A stretch of 64,000 bases of DNA from Xiphydria camelus. Lineage: Eukaryota; Arthropoda; Insecta; Hymenoptera; Xiphydriidae. The stretch lies in the NCBI GenBank assembly GCA_963678675.1, contig OY783200.1, forward strand, positions 1,810,501 through 1,874,500, written 5' to 3'. Below are positions 18,767 through 30,326 of this stretch, piece by piece (position 1 is the stretch's first letter; every line of letters starts with the position of its first letter). The translations under genes and the position numbers were made by a program. The notes beneath the pieces were generated by a model. That model was not told the DNA's origin. It was given only the letters and a program-made list of their open reading frames with translations, and made no database searches.

Positions 18767-20857
18767 CTAAGTATAAATCGAGTGTATTAAAGGCAACGAA
18801 ACCCAACAATCTTTATCATTCTTTTGAGTAATAGGTAGAACTAGACATTTAGCAGTAATAACGTTGATAGGCCATGTTTCATAATCATTTGAAATTCCTG
18901 TGATGACATAAATATCTAATTCTTTAGAATCTATTGGATTACAATATAATGATGTATGAAATGAAAATCGTTTCCCGACTATCGTAAAAGAATTGTTGTG
19001 ATCCATCAAAATATTATGAATTTGCACAACTGATCTAGATTCTTTTATAAGGCAATACGAATCAGCTTTAGAATATGCATGGACAGAAATCTGGAAATTC
19101 TGCAAGCGTAGTTGTTTAAATTGTTTACTGTTTCTGAAAATAATATTTGTAGGAAGAGGGCCACAGTTATATTCAAATTTAGGAATTATTGGTCCTTTTA
19201 ATTTGATATTTTCATTAATAAATGCACTTTCAATTTCACTTATACGGCGGCAAATTTGCTGTAGTGGTCTATTAGGTGACTTCACTAAGCGTTTAATTTG
19301 TCCTAAAAAGTTTTCGAAAACAAACGCTGAGAAATTATCCAAAGGTCCATACATTTCTGCATCATCGCTGAGGTGAGATAACATATGAATATTATGAATT
19401 AAAAATTGTTTGCCATACAATTTTTCACAATGCTTAACAAATACGTTTAAAACATTGCCAGCAGTCCTGCAGCCGAATGTGGAAATGTGTTTGTATGAAA
19501 TCAGAATAGTAATAGCAGAATGAAAGAGCAAGAAATGTTCATATATCGAGGGATCTACGATATTTCTTAATACAATCGGACCTAGGTATAATACAAAAGT
19601 TCTAAATTCTGTTGCTTTCCAGCGTGGCAATTCTTCCAAGCTGCGGGGTTTGCGGTTAAACTCTACAGGAATGTAAAATCGCGATGACAATAAGCGTTCT
19701 GATAATAGATGAACTGATCTACTGCCTAGGCGGACTTGTAAAGAACCAGAAATCCAAGTATTTAATAACTTTTTAGCAACACCTAAACATACATTATGCA
19801 TATAATCTATGGGGAAATTTGACACTAATCCTATTGTTGGAATTTTCGATAAAGGTGAAACGCCTAAGTGGTGGTCGCTATCTATTTGTAGAGAGAATGA
19901 AGTATCAGTTCTCTTAGGCGCATGAATACCTTGCAATGTAACTCTTCCATCGACATACTCGCCAGATTCTGTACATTTTTCACAAGAAGAGTATCCGCCA
20001 TGAGATTTTATACATTTTAAGTATGCCCTAGCTGGAGCATCGCAAACGAAGCTATGTAAAGTGACAATATATTTTTTGTTATCAAGTTTAATGCCATTTT
20101 CCAATAAATGACTAAGATCATTTACAAAATTTTCTAAAAACTCGGTTAGTGGCTTTGGTTTGCCGTTGCCACAAAAAATTCCAACAACAAAAGGTTGACA
20201 TTTTATTTTTTTTATTAACCCCAAAATAGGCCACAACTGCGTTTTCGAACTTGCAAATAAGGGCAAACCATCAACATTGAAACTTATTTCTATTACATTA
20301 CTAGAAATATCCTTCAGATATGGGGAAATTACTTTTTTAATTCCATTCAATAAACCCAAGTGGCAGTATTCCCCGTTTTCTAGTTTCTTAGTGTCTATAT
20401 TTAATTTAGTTACTAATAAACTTCGTGAATCAAGCGGTAAATCTGGATGATAGGGCGAAAGAATGTGTAATAGATCATTAACTGTCGAGCGAGGTACATT
20501 CCTAGTTATTGCCCAAAGTCTCAGCTTCTGAGAGAGATCAGGTGTTTCAATCGTACTGCTACTATCGGAAAGCATTTCAAAAGTATCATTGTTATAGACT
20601 AATTCTGATGTGGTAGCACTGTCATTCAAAAATACGCGATTCATGTGGGTACTATTTTGAAGTAGCGGTGAAACATTGCTATCACAATCGCTTCTATATA
20701 CATTTTCGCTTTTATGATTATGTGCAATAGACTCCTTCGTTACTTGAATTCTATTACTTTCCTGTTTTATTTCATGTAATGCATTTTCGACAGCTTTTGC
20801 AATTTTTCTATTCCGCTGACGTTTCCCTGTAGTTGCATTTGTCGTCTTTCTGCTCAT
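18767..20857 (-). CDS. En/Spm-like transposase of element A, 696 residues
   Basis: An intact single-exon ORF. Order of conserved parts: a basic, poorly conserved N-terminus; a helical block near residues 115-150 (LRLWAITRN, DLLHILSPYHPDLPL); the block SFNVDGLPLFASSKTQLWPI near 195-215; a cysteine cluster (CDAPARAYLKCIKSHGGYSS, then CEKCTESGEY); FPIDYMHNVCLGVAKKLL; WKATEFRTFVLYLGPIVL; and FSAFVFENFLGQIKRLVKSP. The DG...WPIL, DYMH and FE..LG..K blocks recall the tnp2-type transposase and DUF4218 parts of plant CACTA elements; this relation is my inference. The ATG begins three bases after the stop of the DUF4806 gene, in the same frame. Confidence 0.85.
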   Translation of the reverse strand: MSRKTTNATTGKRQRNRKIAKAVENALHEIKQESNRIQVTKESIAHNHKSENVYRSDCDSNVSPLLQNSTHMNRVFLNDSATTSELVYNNDTFEMLSDSSSTIETPDLSQKLRLWAITRNVPRSTVNDLLHILSPYHPDLPLDSRSLLVTKLNIDTKKLENGEYCHLGLLNGIKKVISPYLKDISSNVIEISFNVDGLPLFASSKTQLWPILGLIKKIKCQPFVVGIFCGNGKPKPLTEFLENFVNDLSHLLENGIKLDNKKYIVTLHSFVCDAPARAYLKCIKSHGGYSSCEKCTESGEYVDGRVTLQGIHAPKRTDTSFSLQIDSDHHLGVSPLSKIPTIGLVSNFPIDYMHNVCLGVAKKLLNTWISGSLQVRLGSRSVHLLSERLLSSRFYIPVEFNRKPRSLEELPRWKATEFRTFVLYLGPIVLRNIVDPSIYEHFLLFHSAITILISYKHISTFGCRTAGNVLNVFVKHCEKLYGKQFLIHNIHMLSHLSDDAEMYGPLDNFSAFVFENFLGQIKRLVKSPNRPLQQICRRISEIESAFINENIKLKGPIIPKFEYNCGPLPTNIIFRNSKQFKQLRLQNFQISVHAYSKADSYCLIKESRSVVQIHNILMDHNNSFTIVGKRFSFHTSLYCNPIDSKELDIYVITGISNDYETWPINVITAKCLVLPITQKNDKDCWVSLPLIHSIYT

Positions 20858-20860
20858 TGT

Positions 20861-22975
20861 TTAAGGATTCTGTTTCTTCAATTCTTGAATTTTGTACCGT
20901 TGAGGTGCGTGTTTAAGCCAAATTTTGATACTGTCGTTGATTTCTTGTTCTGAACAATCAGTTGAGTTTATTGCACCTGGAATTAAACAATTTCAAACAA
21001 GTTTGTTAAACATATTGCCACTCAAAATACAAGAGTAATCTGTTCCACCACTCTGATGTGTAATGGGAATTTGTAGCGGCACGCAGCATAACTCATTCTT
21101 CAAAGTATGTCAGAATACTTACGAACGACGGCAGTCTTCAACTTTAGTTGTGAAAAAACTTTCTTATCTGCACGCTTGCCAAAGAAACTATATTCTTTTG
21201 CGAGATTGTCTGTTATGCATCGACGTAATATATTATTTACTTTGGATGATGTGTTTTTACCGCCCAATTGTGATAGGTATGTAGACTGAAACAAAACGTT
21301 ATTCCTTTTTTGTATAGGCTTATTTATGTCTGGAAATATGTTGTGATGTGACTTTTGAAATTGAGTTAAAGTGATAAATTGAATTCTTGAATTGCGGTAT
21401 ACGTATATGTATGCTATTCATATGATTTACGAAGTATGATAATAAAAAGAAGTAATCAAATATAGAGAAGCTTGAATCAAATTATATGTCAATATGTTTA
21501 TAAGTAAAGAGACAATTCTTACGAAGCCAATCAAATTTTCTTTTTCTTCTAAATAACGTTCGAATCCATCTAGATCATCAGTAGTATTAATCGGTAAATT
21601 TGATGGTAAATGTGCTGCTTGACATTGGTTTAACGTGGCAGTTGTTGACTGCTTTTCAATCCATCGAAGTATTTGGGTATTTTGTTCTTTTATAATAAAA
21701 ATTTCTCGTAATAACTTCCGTTGAAACACTACAATAAATTAATCAAAGTATTGGTAAAAATATATAGACATACGTCTGTTAATTTTCCTACATAAAATCT
21801 GTATATTAGGTTGGCGGAAACGTTTTGTCGTATTGCAATATGTGCAGGCAATTTTACCCGCACATATTGAAATATTGGATTTCAAATATAATTACCATAG
21901 GCTTACCGATATTATTAACATTATTTGCTGCTAGGTCATCTAAATCATTATTCAAAGTACCGGTAGATTGCGATACTTTTGAAAGATGAGAGATCGTTGA
22001 ATGAGATGGTTGAACTGAATAATCATCATCATTTCTTGTATTAATAGAATGTGGATCGGAATTAACTAAAAAATATTCAGATCATACATTTCTAATTCAT
22101 ACAAAGATATGATACAAAACTGTTAAATAGCTTATTTCATGTAATAAGATTGCTCGTAATTGTTGGATCATGTCCATAAAATGATACAAATCAAGTTTTA
22201 AATTTCCTATAATTATTTAATGAAGGCTCAATTTGAAAATCTTCTTAAATTTATCGAAATGCCAGCGCGAAAAATATAATCAGCCATGTTCATTAATAAT
22301 TCTTCAGGTGTACGTACCATCCTCTCCCAGTTTCAATCTTTTGCACTCAGAACCAGACTTTTTATAGATTTCTACCTTCGGTGGTCTAGGAAGAAGACTG
22401 ATATTTTCTTCGTCACTCGAATCAGACAAAATTTTGCGGGTAGCAGAGACTTTTCTCTTCCACGATTGCTTTTTTTTTGGTGTTTCAATACCTGACTGTA
22501 TATCTGAGGTTACTTCGGCTTGTTTTATTTTATACGAAGCTTTTTCAAAATCATCTGTATAGAAATATAATGATTATAGTTTTTTAATATCGAATTGAAG
22601 AATCTGATGAAATAAAAAAAAATGTTATCGAACGATATCTCGTGCATTCGTTCAGCGCTCAACCATATCACAAAGAAAAGATAATGAGGAGCTCCAAAAA
22701 TTCGGCTTTACGTTGTTATCCCCCTTTTGTTAAGAAGGAATAAGCATATGTGTGTACTTACCGCACTCAAAAAAACGACGGCAAATACCATACACTGTCC
22801 AGGTCTCCTCATCTGGATTTTCCCCACGTTTTAATAATTTATTGTATTCATTTTGCGTCTTGCATGGTGGCCACAAGACTTCTTTTTTTCGTGGCGTTAA
22901 CCAGCGGCTATTTACTACAGCTATGCCGCCTGCACATTCCTCGGAAGCAGAAAACTCGACGCCTACATATGTCAT
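20861..22975 (-). CDS. DUF4806-type protein of element A
   Basis: Six exons: about 22,975-22,760 (VNSRWLTPRKKEVLWPP, an N-terminal motif shared with element B), 22,556-22,317 (AEVTSD motif, then a basic and serine-rich stretch), 22,065-21,908, 21,729-21,524 (LPINTTDDLDGFERYLEEKE), about 21,287-21,122 (LGGKNTSSKVNNILRRCITD, YSFFGKRADKKVFSQL, the DUF4806 core) and about 20,977-20,861 (INDSIKIWLKHAPQRYKIQ to TAA at 20,861-20,863). The stop is followed by ACA and then the transposase ATG in the same frame. The function is unknown. Its constant pairing with the transposase suggests a DNA-binding or regulatory partner. Exon borders are read from GT-AG sites and similarity to element B. Confidence 0.75.
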
Positions 22976-23594
22976 TATACGCGACGTCTTATACAGTCAC
23001 TCTTTTTTCGCTCGCTCTCACTTTTATTTTCCTGTCACTTTGCTGCTTTAAGAAATCGTATATGCACTGCACTGAAAATGCCACGAATGTTCGAATATCG
23101 TTTGAACTGTACGGGACTACCGACGTGACTGAACCGAAATTTTCAAACTCAAAGAAATAAACCGTTTCTGCCGTGGTGACGGTACGTTAGTATAGGGAAA
23201 GACCCACCTCGGTCTACGGCATTTGGTCAGCACATGGAACTCATTAAACGCGGATACCAAGGAAAGTGGCAGGTAACACGGGTACCCGCAATGCCGTGAT
23301 TTTCTATTCCGTTGGAGTTCTTGTAAAAAGTATCCCGCAGAGGTATCAAGGGAAAATCCCGTTTATTTCCGTTATTTGTAATTTTATGAAAATATATTTC
23401 AAATAAAATTTGTTTGGTATTGAAAGATACATATGGTAGATGCAACAGATTTTCAATGACACGCATTATTTACGAGATATGAAGGTTACTTTCATCTTTT
23501 TAAGTGGAATTCGGTATTTTAATTCCTACAAAAGTAGTAGAGCTCGTCAAGATGAACAAAAAAAGGTAAAAGGTGAAATGTCCATTCGCTGAAC

Positions 23595-23715
23595 CGTTTG
23601 TGAGATATTTCCGCTCAAAGTACAAGAGTAAATTTCGCTGGGCGCTGGAAACTTAGTCGCACGCAGCGCAATTTACTCTTGTACTTTGAACGAAAATATC
23701 TCACAAACTTTTCAA
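23595..23715. repeat. Hairpin inside element A
   Basis: GTTTGTGAGATATTTCCGCT and CAAAGTACAAGAGTAAATTT are followed about 35 bp later by AAATTTACTCTTGTACTTTG-like and CGAAAATATCTCACAAAC sequence. The arms are about 50 bp with a few mismatches. It lies between the A promoter region and the right terminus; the rest of 22,980-23,800 shows no gene. Confidence 0.65.
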
Positions 23716-26656
23716 CTGATGGGTATTTCATCTTATACATTTCTTACAGTTACACACCTGATTATGCGTAGGGAAATAATAAATTATGTGACTGTTTCGT
23801 CAACAAATTACGTGAAAAAAACGTCATTTCAATGACGTCATAATATGATCTTCAAATAACACGTGATTAAAACGTCGAATTTAAGGCATATGACGTCGTC
23901 GACGAACAATCACCTTCAAGCGACGTGAATATGACGTGTCACTGCTACCTGGGTAGTTACAATCGATTTGGCTGTCCAATGTTGAGTAACTGATAACGAT
24001 TTGGCAAAATAACATTCCAATAATGCTGAATCGCACGGTTTCTTGTAGAGTGATCTTACATCTTCGAATTTACGCCCGATTATACATAATTCATTTGTTC
24101 TATCGTAAGCAATATTTTCAATACAGACAATACTGCCATTCTTTAATTTACAACAGTTGTCCGAATCTTTAGTCTTCAGGACAAAATTTTCGAATGTGAG
24201 TTTAGAAAATTGCGACCTCTTAAAATCTGCTGGCACAGGTTCTTTCTTGTGTCCAATGCTAGGTTCTACAGAAATTGTTCTTGTATTTTCGTGCCTCACT
24301 GCTGCGAAAGTTTCGATCTCTTTGTAGCGGTTATGTAATTGTTGTAGTGGTTTTTCACTTTTCCTTAACAAACGTTTCAAATTTTTTAAGTAGTTCTCAA
24401 AGCAAAAGGCACTGAATGAGTCTAACACTCCGAACTTTCGAACATCGGTAACTAAATGACAGAGTCCATGAACATTTTGCGATATCAATTCGCTGCCATA
24501 GAGTATTGCAAAAGATTTTACAAAGTGTTCCAATAATGATTCAGCATAATCCATGTACTTTAACAGATTCGTGGAACATAGTATACGTACAGCAACATGC
24601 AACGTCAAAAAGTTAACATACATATCTGTGTCGATGTTACCGCGTAGCACAGTAGGCCCGGTATACAGTAAAAATTGCCGCAATTCCGTTGCTTTCCACC
24701 GATGATACATTTGTATTTCTTGCGGCTTTCTAACAAACTCTTGAGGTATGTATACTCTTGTACGCAACAAATGTTCAGTTAAACGGGTTACGTTCCTTGC
24801 GGGTATTCGTACATTCAAATCACCTTTCAACCAACTAGAAATTAGTTTTTTCGTAACCCCAATACAAACAGAGTGCATGTAGTCCTGAGGAACCTGACTA
24901 ACTAGTCCGAAACCGGAAATTTCTGTCAAACTTGTTGTTCCACAATGATGTCTCTGTTGCTTTTGTTCTTTAAAACTCTCGTCGGTTCTTAAACGGCAAT
25001 TCGTATCAGGAAAGCAAACGCGATTCCTAAGTAGCTCTCCTGATGTTTCGCATTTTGAGCAACTATAATATCCAGCATGGCCTGGTGTACGAGTGACAAA
25101 TGCTTTCGCTGGTAAATCACAAATTAAAGAATGCAATGAAAAATTAATAATTTGATTTTCATACACTAATCCAGACAAGGTTAATTCTTTAACTTCTTCG
25201 ACGAAATCGTACAAAAAGTCATTGGCATCGTGAGGTTTTGCTTGTCCATAATAACATCCAATAACAAAAATGTATGAAGTCGGTATTATTCGACTCAATA
25301 TTGGCCACAACTGAGCAGAAGTCGAAACTGATATTGGTAATCCGTCGATATTAATTTGAAGTGAAAAATCTTTATGGCTTTTTTGGGTTGCTCGAATAAA
25401 GTTCTCAATCCCTTTTTTAACACCGAAATGTACATATTCTCCAGGTGGAACCACTCGAGTTGAAACTGATTTTGGAGTTTTGAGGAAAGATTTACCATTT
25501 TTTGGCAAAAAGGAAAAACATTCATGCTTTCCTAATAACTGTAATAAATTCGATGCAGCTTCTTGAGTTATTGAGTATTCAACCATCCATCTCTGCAATT
25601 CTTCTTGGAAAAAGTTGTGCTTGGCGGAATTTAAAGTTTCTGTACAAGTATCTGTTAATTTTGTTTCTATTTCTGAACACTCTACAGATGATTCTACAAT
25701 GCCTTTTGACACCGCGACAGTATGTAACACACAATCACTTGGATTGTCGAAATAAACACTTGTTTCGCCTTTGGTATCGTCTAATGTTTCGTGCACAGTT
25801 ACGGGCTTTTTTAAAAGATTTGGATTTTGTTGATTATTATCTTCTTCTGCTAATGTCTGAAATAGCTTTCGGTCACTGTACACATTGGTTAAGGTACAGA
25901 TTTGTCGAAGCTTGCATTCGTTATAAATCATACGCCTTATATGTTGTTTAGTTACACTGCTATACGATTTTCGCATACCTCGTGGCATGACTGATTACGG
26001 TTTTTAACACTAGTGTAACAGTTTCTACGAATGTTAACTTACTCAAATGTTTTCGGCATCTGTGAATAAGAAAAATAATTGTCGTTAATGCACTCATCGC
26101 TGAAACATTATATATAATTTCTGTTACTTCTACAAATAGAAACGGTAACTTATATCAAGCTGTGATACACAAAGAAAATTTATAAGTGTGTGGATAACTA
26201 AATGTTTTGTACAAATGTTACAAAAATATTTGTCAACATTATTGGAAGTCGTTTCAGCTACGAAATCGCTTGCTCAGTAAGAAATCAGCTGATTGTATTC
26301 GTCATTTTATTAAAAATCTACTGCATCAATCGTCTTATTATTAGTCTTCCATGGAAGATTATAAAAAGAACATCTACTGTTCTTTCATTTTCTATATACA
26401 TTTCCATTCAAACGAATTTAAATTAGAATAATTTCATCAAAAGGTTACTCAGTTGGTATTAGTTACAAGGTATGAACTTAAACCTGCATTACGAAATTAC
26501 GAAAAATTATTGGATTACGAAACATTAAGAAACAGTATAATAACAATGAACATTTCACACAAAATCAAAACTACTACCAACACCCCTGCCGCATGCCTGC
26601 CCTTAAACGCAATAAGTTTATTGCATTTTCCGTTTCCAAGATAACTGAAAAACGAC

Positions 26657-27740
26657 TAACGCTCGGTGCACACGAGCGTATTTTGACGTGCGGTAACGCT
26701 GCGTAAAAATACGCACGTCTAGAAGTACACTGGTTCAAATGGAGCTGTGCGCACGGGACGTCGACGTTGCGGTACCGCTCAAGCGTCGGTGTACCATATG
26801 TCCGCGATCAAAGAACCCATAGCAAAATTGCGAGTTTTGCATGAGCACCTCTGTGGGTCTCCTCGTCCAATAGAATCACCGGAGAAGCATGGTTACGCAT
26901 GCGCATTCACGCTTCTCCGGTGATTCTATTGGACGAGGAGACCCAAAGGGGTGCTCATGCAAAACTCGCAATTTTGCTATGGGTGCTTTGATCGCGGATA
27001 TATGGTCGACGAGCGTATATTTACGGTGCGTCGACGTTACGGCACCACAGGATACGATGACGCATCTCCCCATCACGACGCAAATCGTCGGTCTTATCAC
27101 GTAAAGAGCGTATTTCAGTTTCGATGATTTCTCAGGAGAACGATTTTAAATATTTTACGTTTTCTCATTGTGAATAAGTTCTGTAATTATTTTTATAGCT
27201 TGGTGATTTTTGTTATGTAGCAAATAACATTTTACGGCTCAGAGTATTTGTCAATACAATAGATACAACGTAATACCTATACGTGAGGTTTAAATTATGA
27301 TTATTTTGAGATACGATGAAAACAAATATATAGGGAATAGCAAAAGTATAAAATGTTGAGGTACGCCGGGTCGTGAGATAAAAATATATGTGAATGACGA
27401 AAAAGTAGTTAAGGTGCGGCCCTGATCTTCGCCGAAACAGAAACAGACAGCATGACCCAAGGTCAACGGATCGGCGTTTCTAACTTCAAAGGTGCCGCGT
27501 GGGAGTTAGCTAGCTGTGAATGTACTGCTTCGCCGCCCAGCCGACGCAACTTGCAGTGAAGCAGACACCGCAGGGAGACTTTTGCCACTGCGGCACCATC
27601 GAGCGGTGAAACAATGTCGCACAGCGCGACGTTTCGTCCCGTCTGCACAGCTCCATTTCAACCAATGTACTTCTGAGACGTGCGTATTTTTACGCAGCGT
27701 TACCGCACGTCAAAATACGCTCGTATGCACCGAGCGTTAA
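26657..27740. mobile_element. 1.08-kb MITE with ~100-bp inverted ends
   Basis: The left end TAACGCTCGGTGCACACGAG continues with TATTTTGACGTGCGGTAACG and AAAATACGCACGTCT; the right end is the reverse complement over about 100 bp, ending ...CGAGCGTTA. The interior has no convincing ORF but contains a second, nested palindrome at 26,803-27,001. It lies between the transposase start of element C and the right arm. The stretches 25,989-26,656 and 27,741-28,690 hold no recognised gene. Confidence 0.75.
26803..27001. repeat. Near-perfect palindrome nested in the MITE
   Basis: The left arm TCCGCGATCAAAGAACCCAT and AGCAAAATTGCGAGTTTTGC through TCTATTGGACGAGG-type sequence is matched by the right arm over about 85 bp, with roughly 30 bp between the arms. 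The high identity points to a recent foldback. Confidence 0.75.
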
Positions 27741-28690
27741 TAGAATCAAATTTGCTTATGTACAAATTATTAATTACAAATTATAATTTTGTATGTGATT
27801 TAATACACTGACAGAAAAACTTAATTGAATTTACTGTAACTGTTTAGATCGAATGACATTCCACCGTTGATTTTTTTTATTGTCACATATGTTGTGTAAA
27901 GGACACTGTCTTGAGTGAAATGAATGCAATTTTAAGTCGCGCTTATGATTTATGTTTAATTGAAAAATTGCAACTAAAAGTACTGACATCATTACATGGC
28001 ACGGTTACTGCACGTTTTTGTTCAGCTTGGTTAGTCGGCCAGACAATCTGTTACGTACCTGCCGCAGTACTGTTTGTTTTGTTGTGTAACTGTAGGTACC
28101 GCACCCTTCGGCGCGAATCCCGAGTGTTCCACCGATTTCCCTTTTTATTACGGTCGATCTAATTCCGCTATCGACCGGGAAAAACCGACGTTCTCGGAAT
28201 CGGTTTCGCACGGCCGAGGTACGGTCAACCTTCGGTCGCATTCCACAACCGAGGAAATGCTGTGGTACGTGCCCTGCTGCACTTCGACCCGACGATAGCT
28301 CTATCCCCTAACGGGAACTACCCCTTCTCGTTTCGGTGCACTTTAGTTCTTAGGTACGCGACGCGCCGAATAGCTGACCGATCGACGCGTCCGAAATCAC
28401 TTCCAATCGAGCCACCACGGTGAACACTTCGGAACTCAACAGTTTACCTTTTAAATATTAAATATATCGCTATATTCTATATTTGCCAACAATTTGATGC
28501 CCGGTTTGTACATAGCTTAACACTTCTTCTTCCTTCTTCCGAAGTGAACCGTCGCGTCGAAACGGTTAAAATGTGAAAGGGAAACGGAGGAGCGGAGAGA
28601 GTGAAAGGGTGGGGATAGAAGGTGGGCGGAGAACACTGATCTCTATATTACTCCCTCTCTCTAGTTATACGTCTCTGAGAGCGCTGGCGA

Positions 28691-28716
28691 GAGAGAGAGA
28701 GAGAGAGAGAGAGAGG
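28691..28716. repeat. (GA)n microsatellite at the right-arm breakpoint
   Basis: A run of GA dinucleotides ends 12 bp before the point where homology with the left arm begins (28,729). It marks the inner boundary of the duplicated arm and may have provided the junction. Confidence 0.85.
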
Positions 28717-28728
28717 GCAAAAGGAGAA

Positions 28729-29000
28729 GGCCGAAAAGGAAAGCGGAAGCTTTCAAATCTTTTAATAATCGACGCCATGTACAGTAAGTATTTGCAAAAG
28801 GGAACTGCGGCGACACAACGCCTTAGTGCAATATGTTAATACGTTTTTTGTTCTTTTTTCCAGGATGCTTGCTTGCTAATATGAAAGATTTCACGTTAGG
28901 GATTTTTGAGCATCGCGTAAAGGAGTGGTTCAAGCATGCCAAAACCAGGAGATTGCAAAAAGAACGGCGTTTAGAGGCAGCTGCACAACAACGCGAGTAA
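28729..29000 (+). pseudogene. 3' fragment of DUF4806-type gene in the right arm
   Basis: The exon begins in mid-domain (RKGKRKLSNLLIIDAMYSKY) at the arm boundary and is followed by an intron and the basic tail exon (IFEHRVKEWFKHAKTRRLQK) ending in TAA near 29,000. It has no upstream part on this strand, so it is a by-product of arm duplication. Confidence 0.85.
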
Positions 29001-29578
29001 ACAGAAACTTTGAATATTTGTAAAAGTCAAAATAAAACAACGGTGTGCTACACTCTTTTCTTTTCTGTTTTCAATCCCCCTCCTTTGAAACAGCGGTTTG
29101 TTTTATTTAAAAGATGCTCTAAATATAATTTGAAATCCGCGCTTTTTCGCGCAATGTCTCTCGACAACGTTTCCTTCACGTTTTCTCGATAGTTTATTAT
29201 TACGTTGAATTAACGTCCACGCTACGACCAATCGTAAGTTCAATTGTAACGTCTGATATACGTTGCCAGTGGACATTTCTGAAATCCGGTATCAACAATT
29301 CAGTATCCGTTTACAACGTTTGTTGCACGTTCATTTGACATTCTGTTACATTGAATTAATGTCTGCCCAACGTCCATCAAAGAGCCAATCTACGTTAAAC
29401 TAACGTTACATGCACGTTGCACATGGACGTAAAATCAACGTTTCAAAAGGCGAACATATCTTCCTTCAACCAACGTCCCCTTCACGTACTTGTCCGTGTG
29501 AGGACGTTTGTTGCACATTGCGAACGTCCACCGTTGACTTAATATCAACGTGCAGTGCACGTTACACCTCTGTGTGGG
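28729..29578. repeat. Right arm of 850-bp inverted repeat
   Basis: Reverse complement of 16,511-17,360 with at most a handful of differences. It carries a second copy of the terminus, the subterminal ACGTT-type repeats and the 3' exons of the DUF4806-type gene, now pointing right. Confidence 0.9.
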
Positions 29579-29877
29579 ATGGTATCAAACCAGTCTTAGG
29601 ACTGATAACTTTATGATGATGAAGAAAATGATTAAGATTTCCTACACCTACACATATATGTACATATAGGTACATGAACATATTGTAAGAAGCCTCAATG
29701 ATTAGATATATTACCATTGACAAAGCAGCATTAATATTTTTATGAAATGGCCAATTTCGTCGTCAGGCCTTCGAACGAAAAATTTTCTACCAATAATCAT
29801 TAATTTAATCACTGAAACATTTCTTAGTAAATTTATCAGTTTACATTTTCTTTTCTAAAATTCCAATCGCTTACCTA
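29579..29877. other. Unassigned AT-rich sequence
   Basis: About 300 bp between the right end of element C and the last visible Harbinger exon. It contains GATGATGAAGAAAATG-type low-complexity sequence. The expected 3' exons of the Harbinger gene were looked for and not seen here. Confidence 0.4.
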
Positions 29878-30326
29878 GCAATAAGCAGTTAGGGAATTCT
29901 CCTCCTTCAAATCTCGCTCGCAAATTACTATTATTAAAAATAGTTGAATCGTGGACTGATCCAGGCCAACGAGCAACGATATCCATTATTTCACGATTAG
30001 CGTTGCTGACAACCCAAGTAACACGATGACGTAATTTTAACGTTCTTTTTTGGTCAGTTGTGACGTCTTGTGACTTTCAGAATCACGTATTATTCACGTG
30101 AGAAATGACGTGATAATGTCTCAGCCCAGAAACGTCATTTTGTAACGTAGCAGAGACGTCACTCGGTGACGTTTTAAAGACGGCACTTTTTAGATATTTT
30201 TTGACGTATAAACCACAGGGTATTTTATATAAAATATTTGCAAAAAAAGTCGGATTTTACGGTTTTAGTTTTATTCATATTTGCTTGAAATACATTAAAA
30301 TATAATACCTACATACATTGTAATAA

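Larger units (their letters stand above)
18189..23953 (-). mobile_element. Element A: complete two-gene DUF4806/transposase element, 5.77 kb
   Basis: The termini are CCCAGGTAGCAGTGGCACGT at the left and its near reverse complement (ending ACTGCTACCTGGG) at the right, flanked by TA (18,187-18,188 and 23,954-23,955). The 200-250 bp inside each end are packed with ACGTCA/TGACGT hexamers, likely binding sites for the transposase by analogy with the subterminal repeats of En/Spm elements. Internally there are a seven-part arrangement of a DUF4806-type gene (six exons) and one intact transposase ORF, both on the minus strand. The element interrupts the transposase of element C. Confidence 0.85.
18119..25988 (-). 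pseudogene. Transposase of element C, split by insertion of element A
   Basis: The frame runs from the ATG at 25,988 to 23,954, is interrupted by element A, and resumes at 18,186 to a stop at 18,119. If A and one TA copy are left out, the two parts are in phase and give 701 codons including the stop, close to the 696 residues of the intact relatives. The restored end (KYVRIPDNDGFALLPLLHIA) aligns with the ends of the relatives (SLPLIHSIYT, CFPLLHTIK). Conserved blocks are NIDGLPISVSTSAQLWPIL, GYYSCSKCETSGELL, VPQDYMHSVCIGV, WKATELRQFLLYTGPTVL and FSAFCFENYLKNLKRLL. The uninterrupted reading of the remnant would add 11 unrelated codons from the A terminus. Confidence 0.85.
16511..29578 (-). 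mobile_element. Element C: composite DUF4806/transposase element with 850-bp inverted ends
   Basis: The element is bounded by CCCACACAGAGGTGTAACGT at 16,511 and its reverse complement ending at 29,578. On the minus strand it carries a transposase (25,988 onward, interrupted by element A) and then a DUF4806-type gene (17,880-17,089) running into the left terminus. Nested inside are element A (18,189-23,953) and a 1.08-kb MITE (26,657-27,740). Subterminal AACGT/ACGTT motifs fill the first ~400 bp of each end. The bases flanking the two ends (TA on the left, AT on the right) do not form a target duplication, so the outer structure may result from rearrangement and not from one clean insertion. 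Confidence 0.65.

Noticed and set aside
23916..25988. 690-residue ORF taken as a complete transposase
   Set aside because: The last 11 codons read into the terminus of element A; the genuine C-terminus is at 18,186-18,119.
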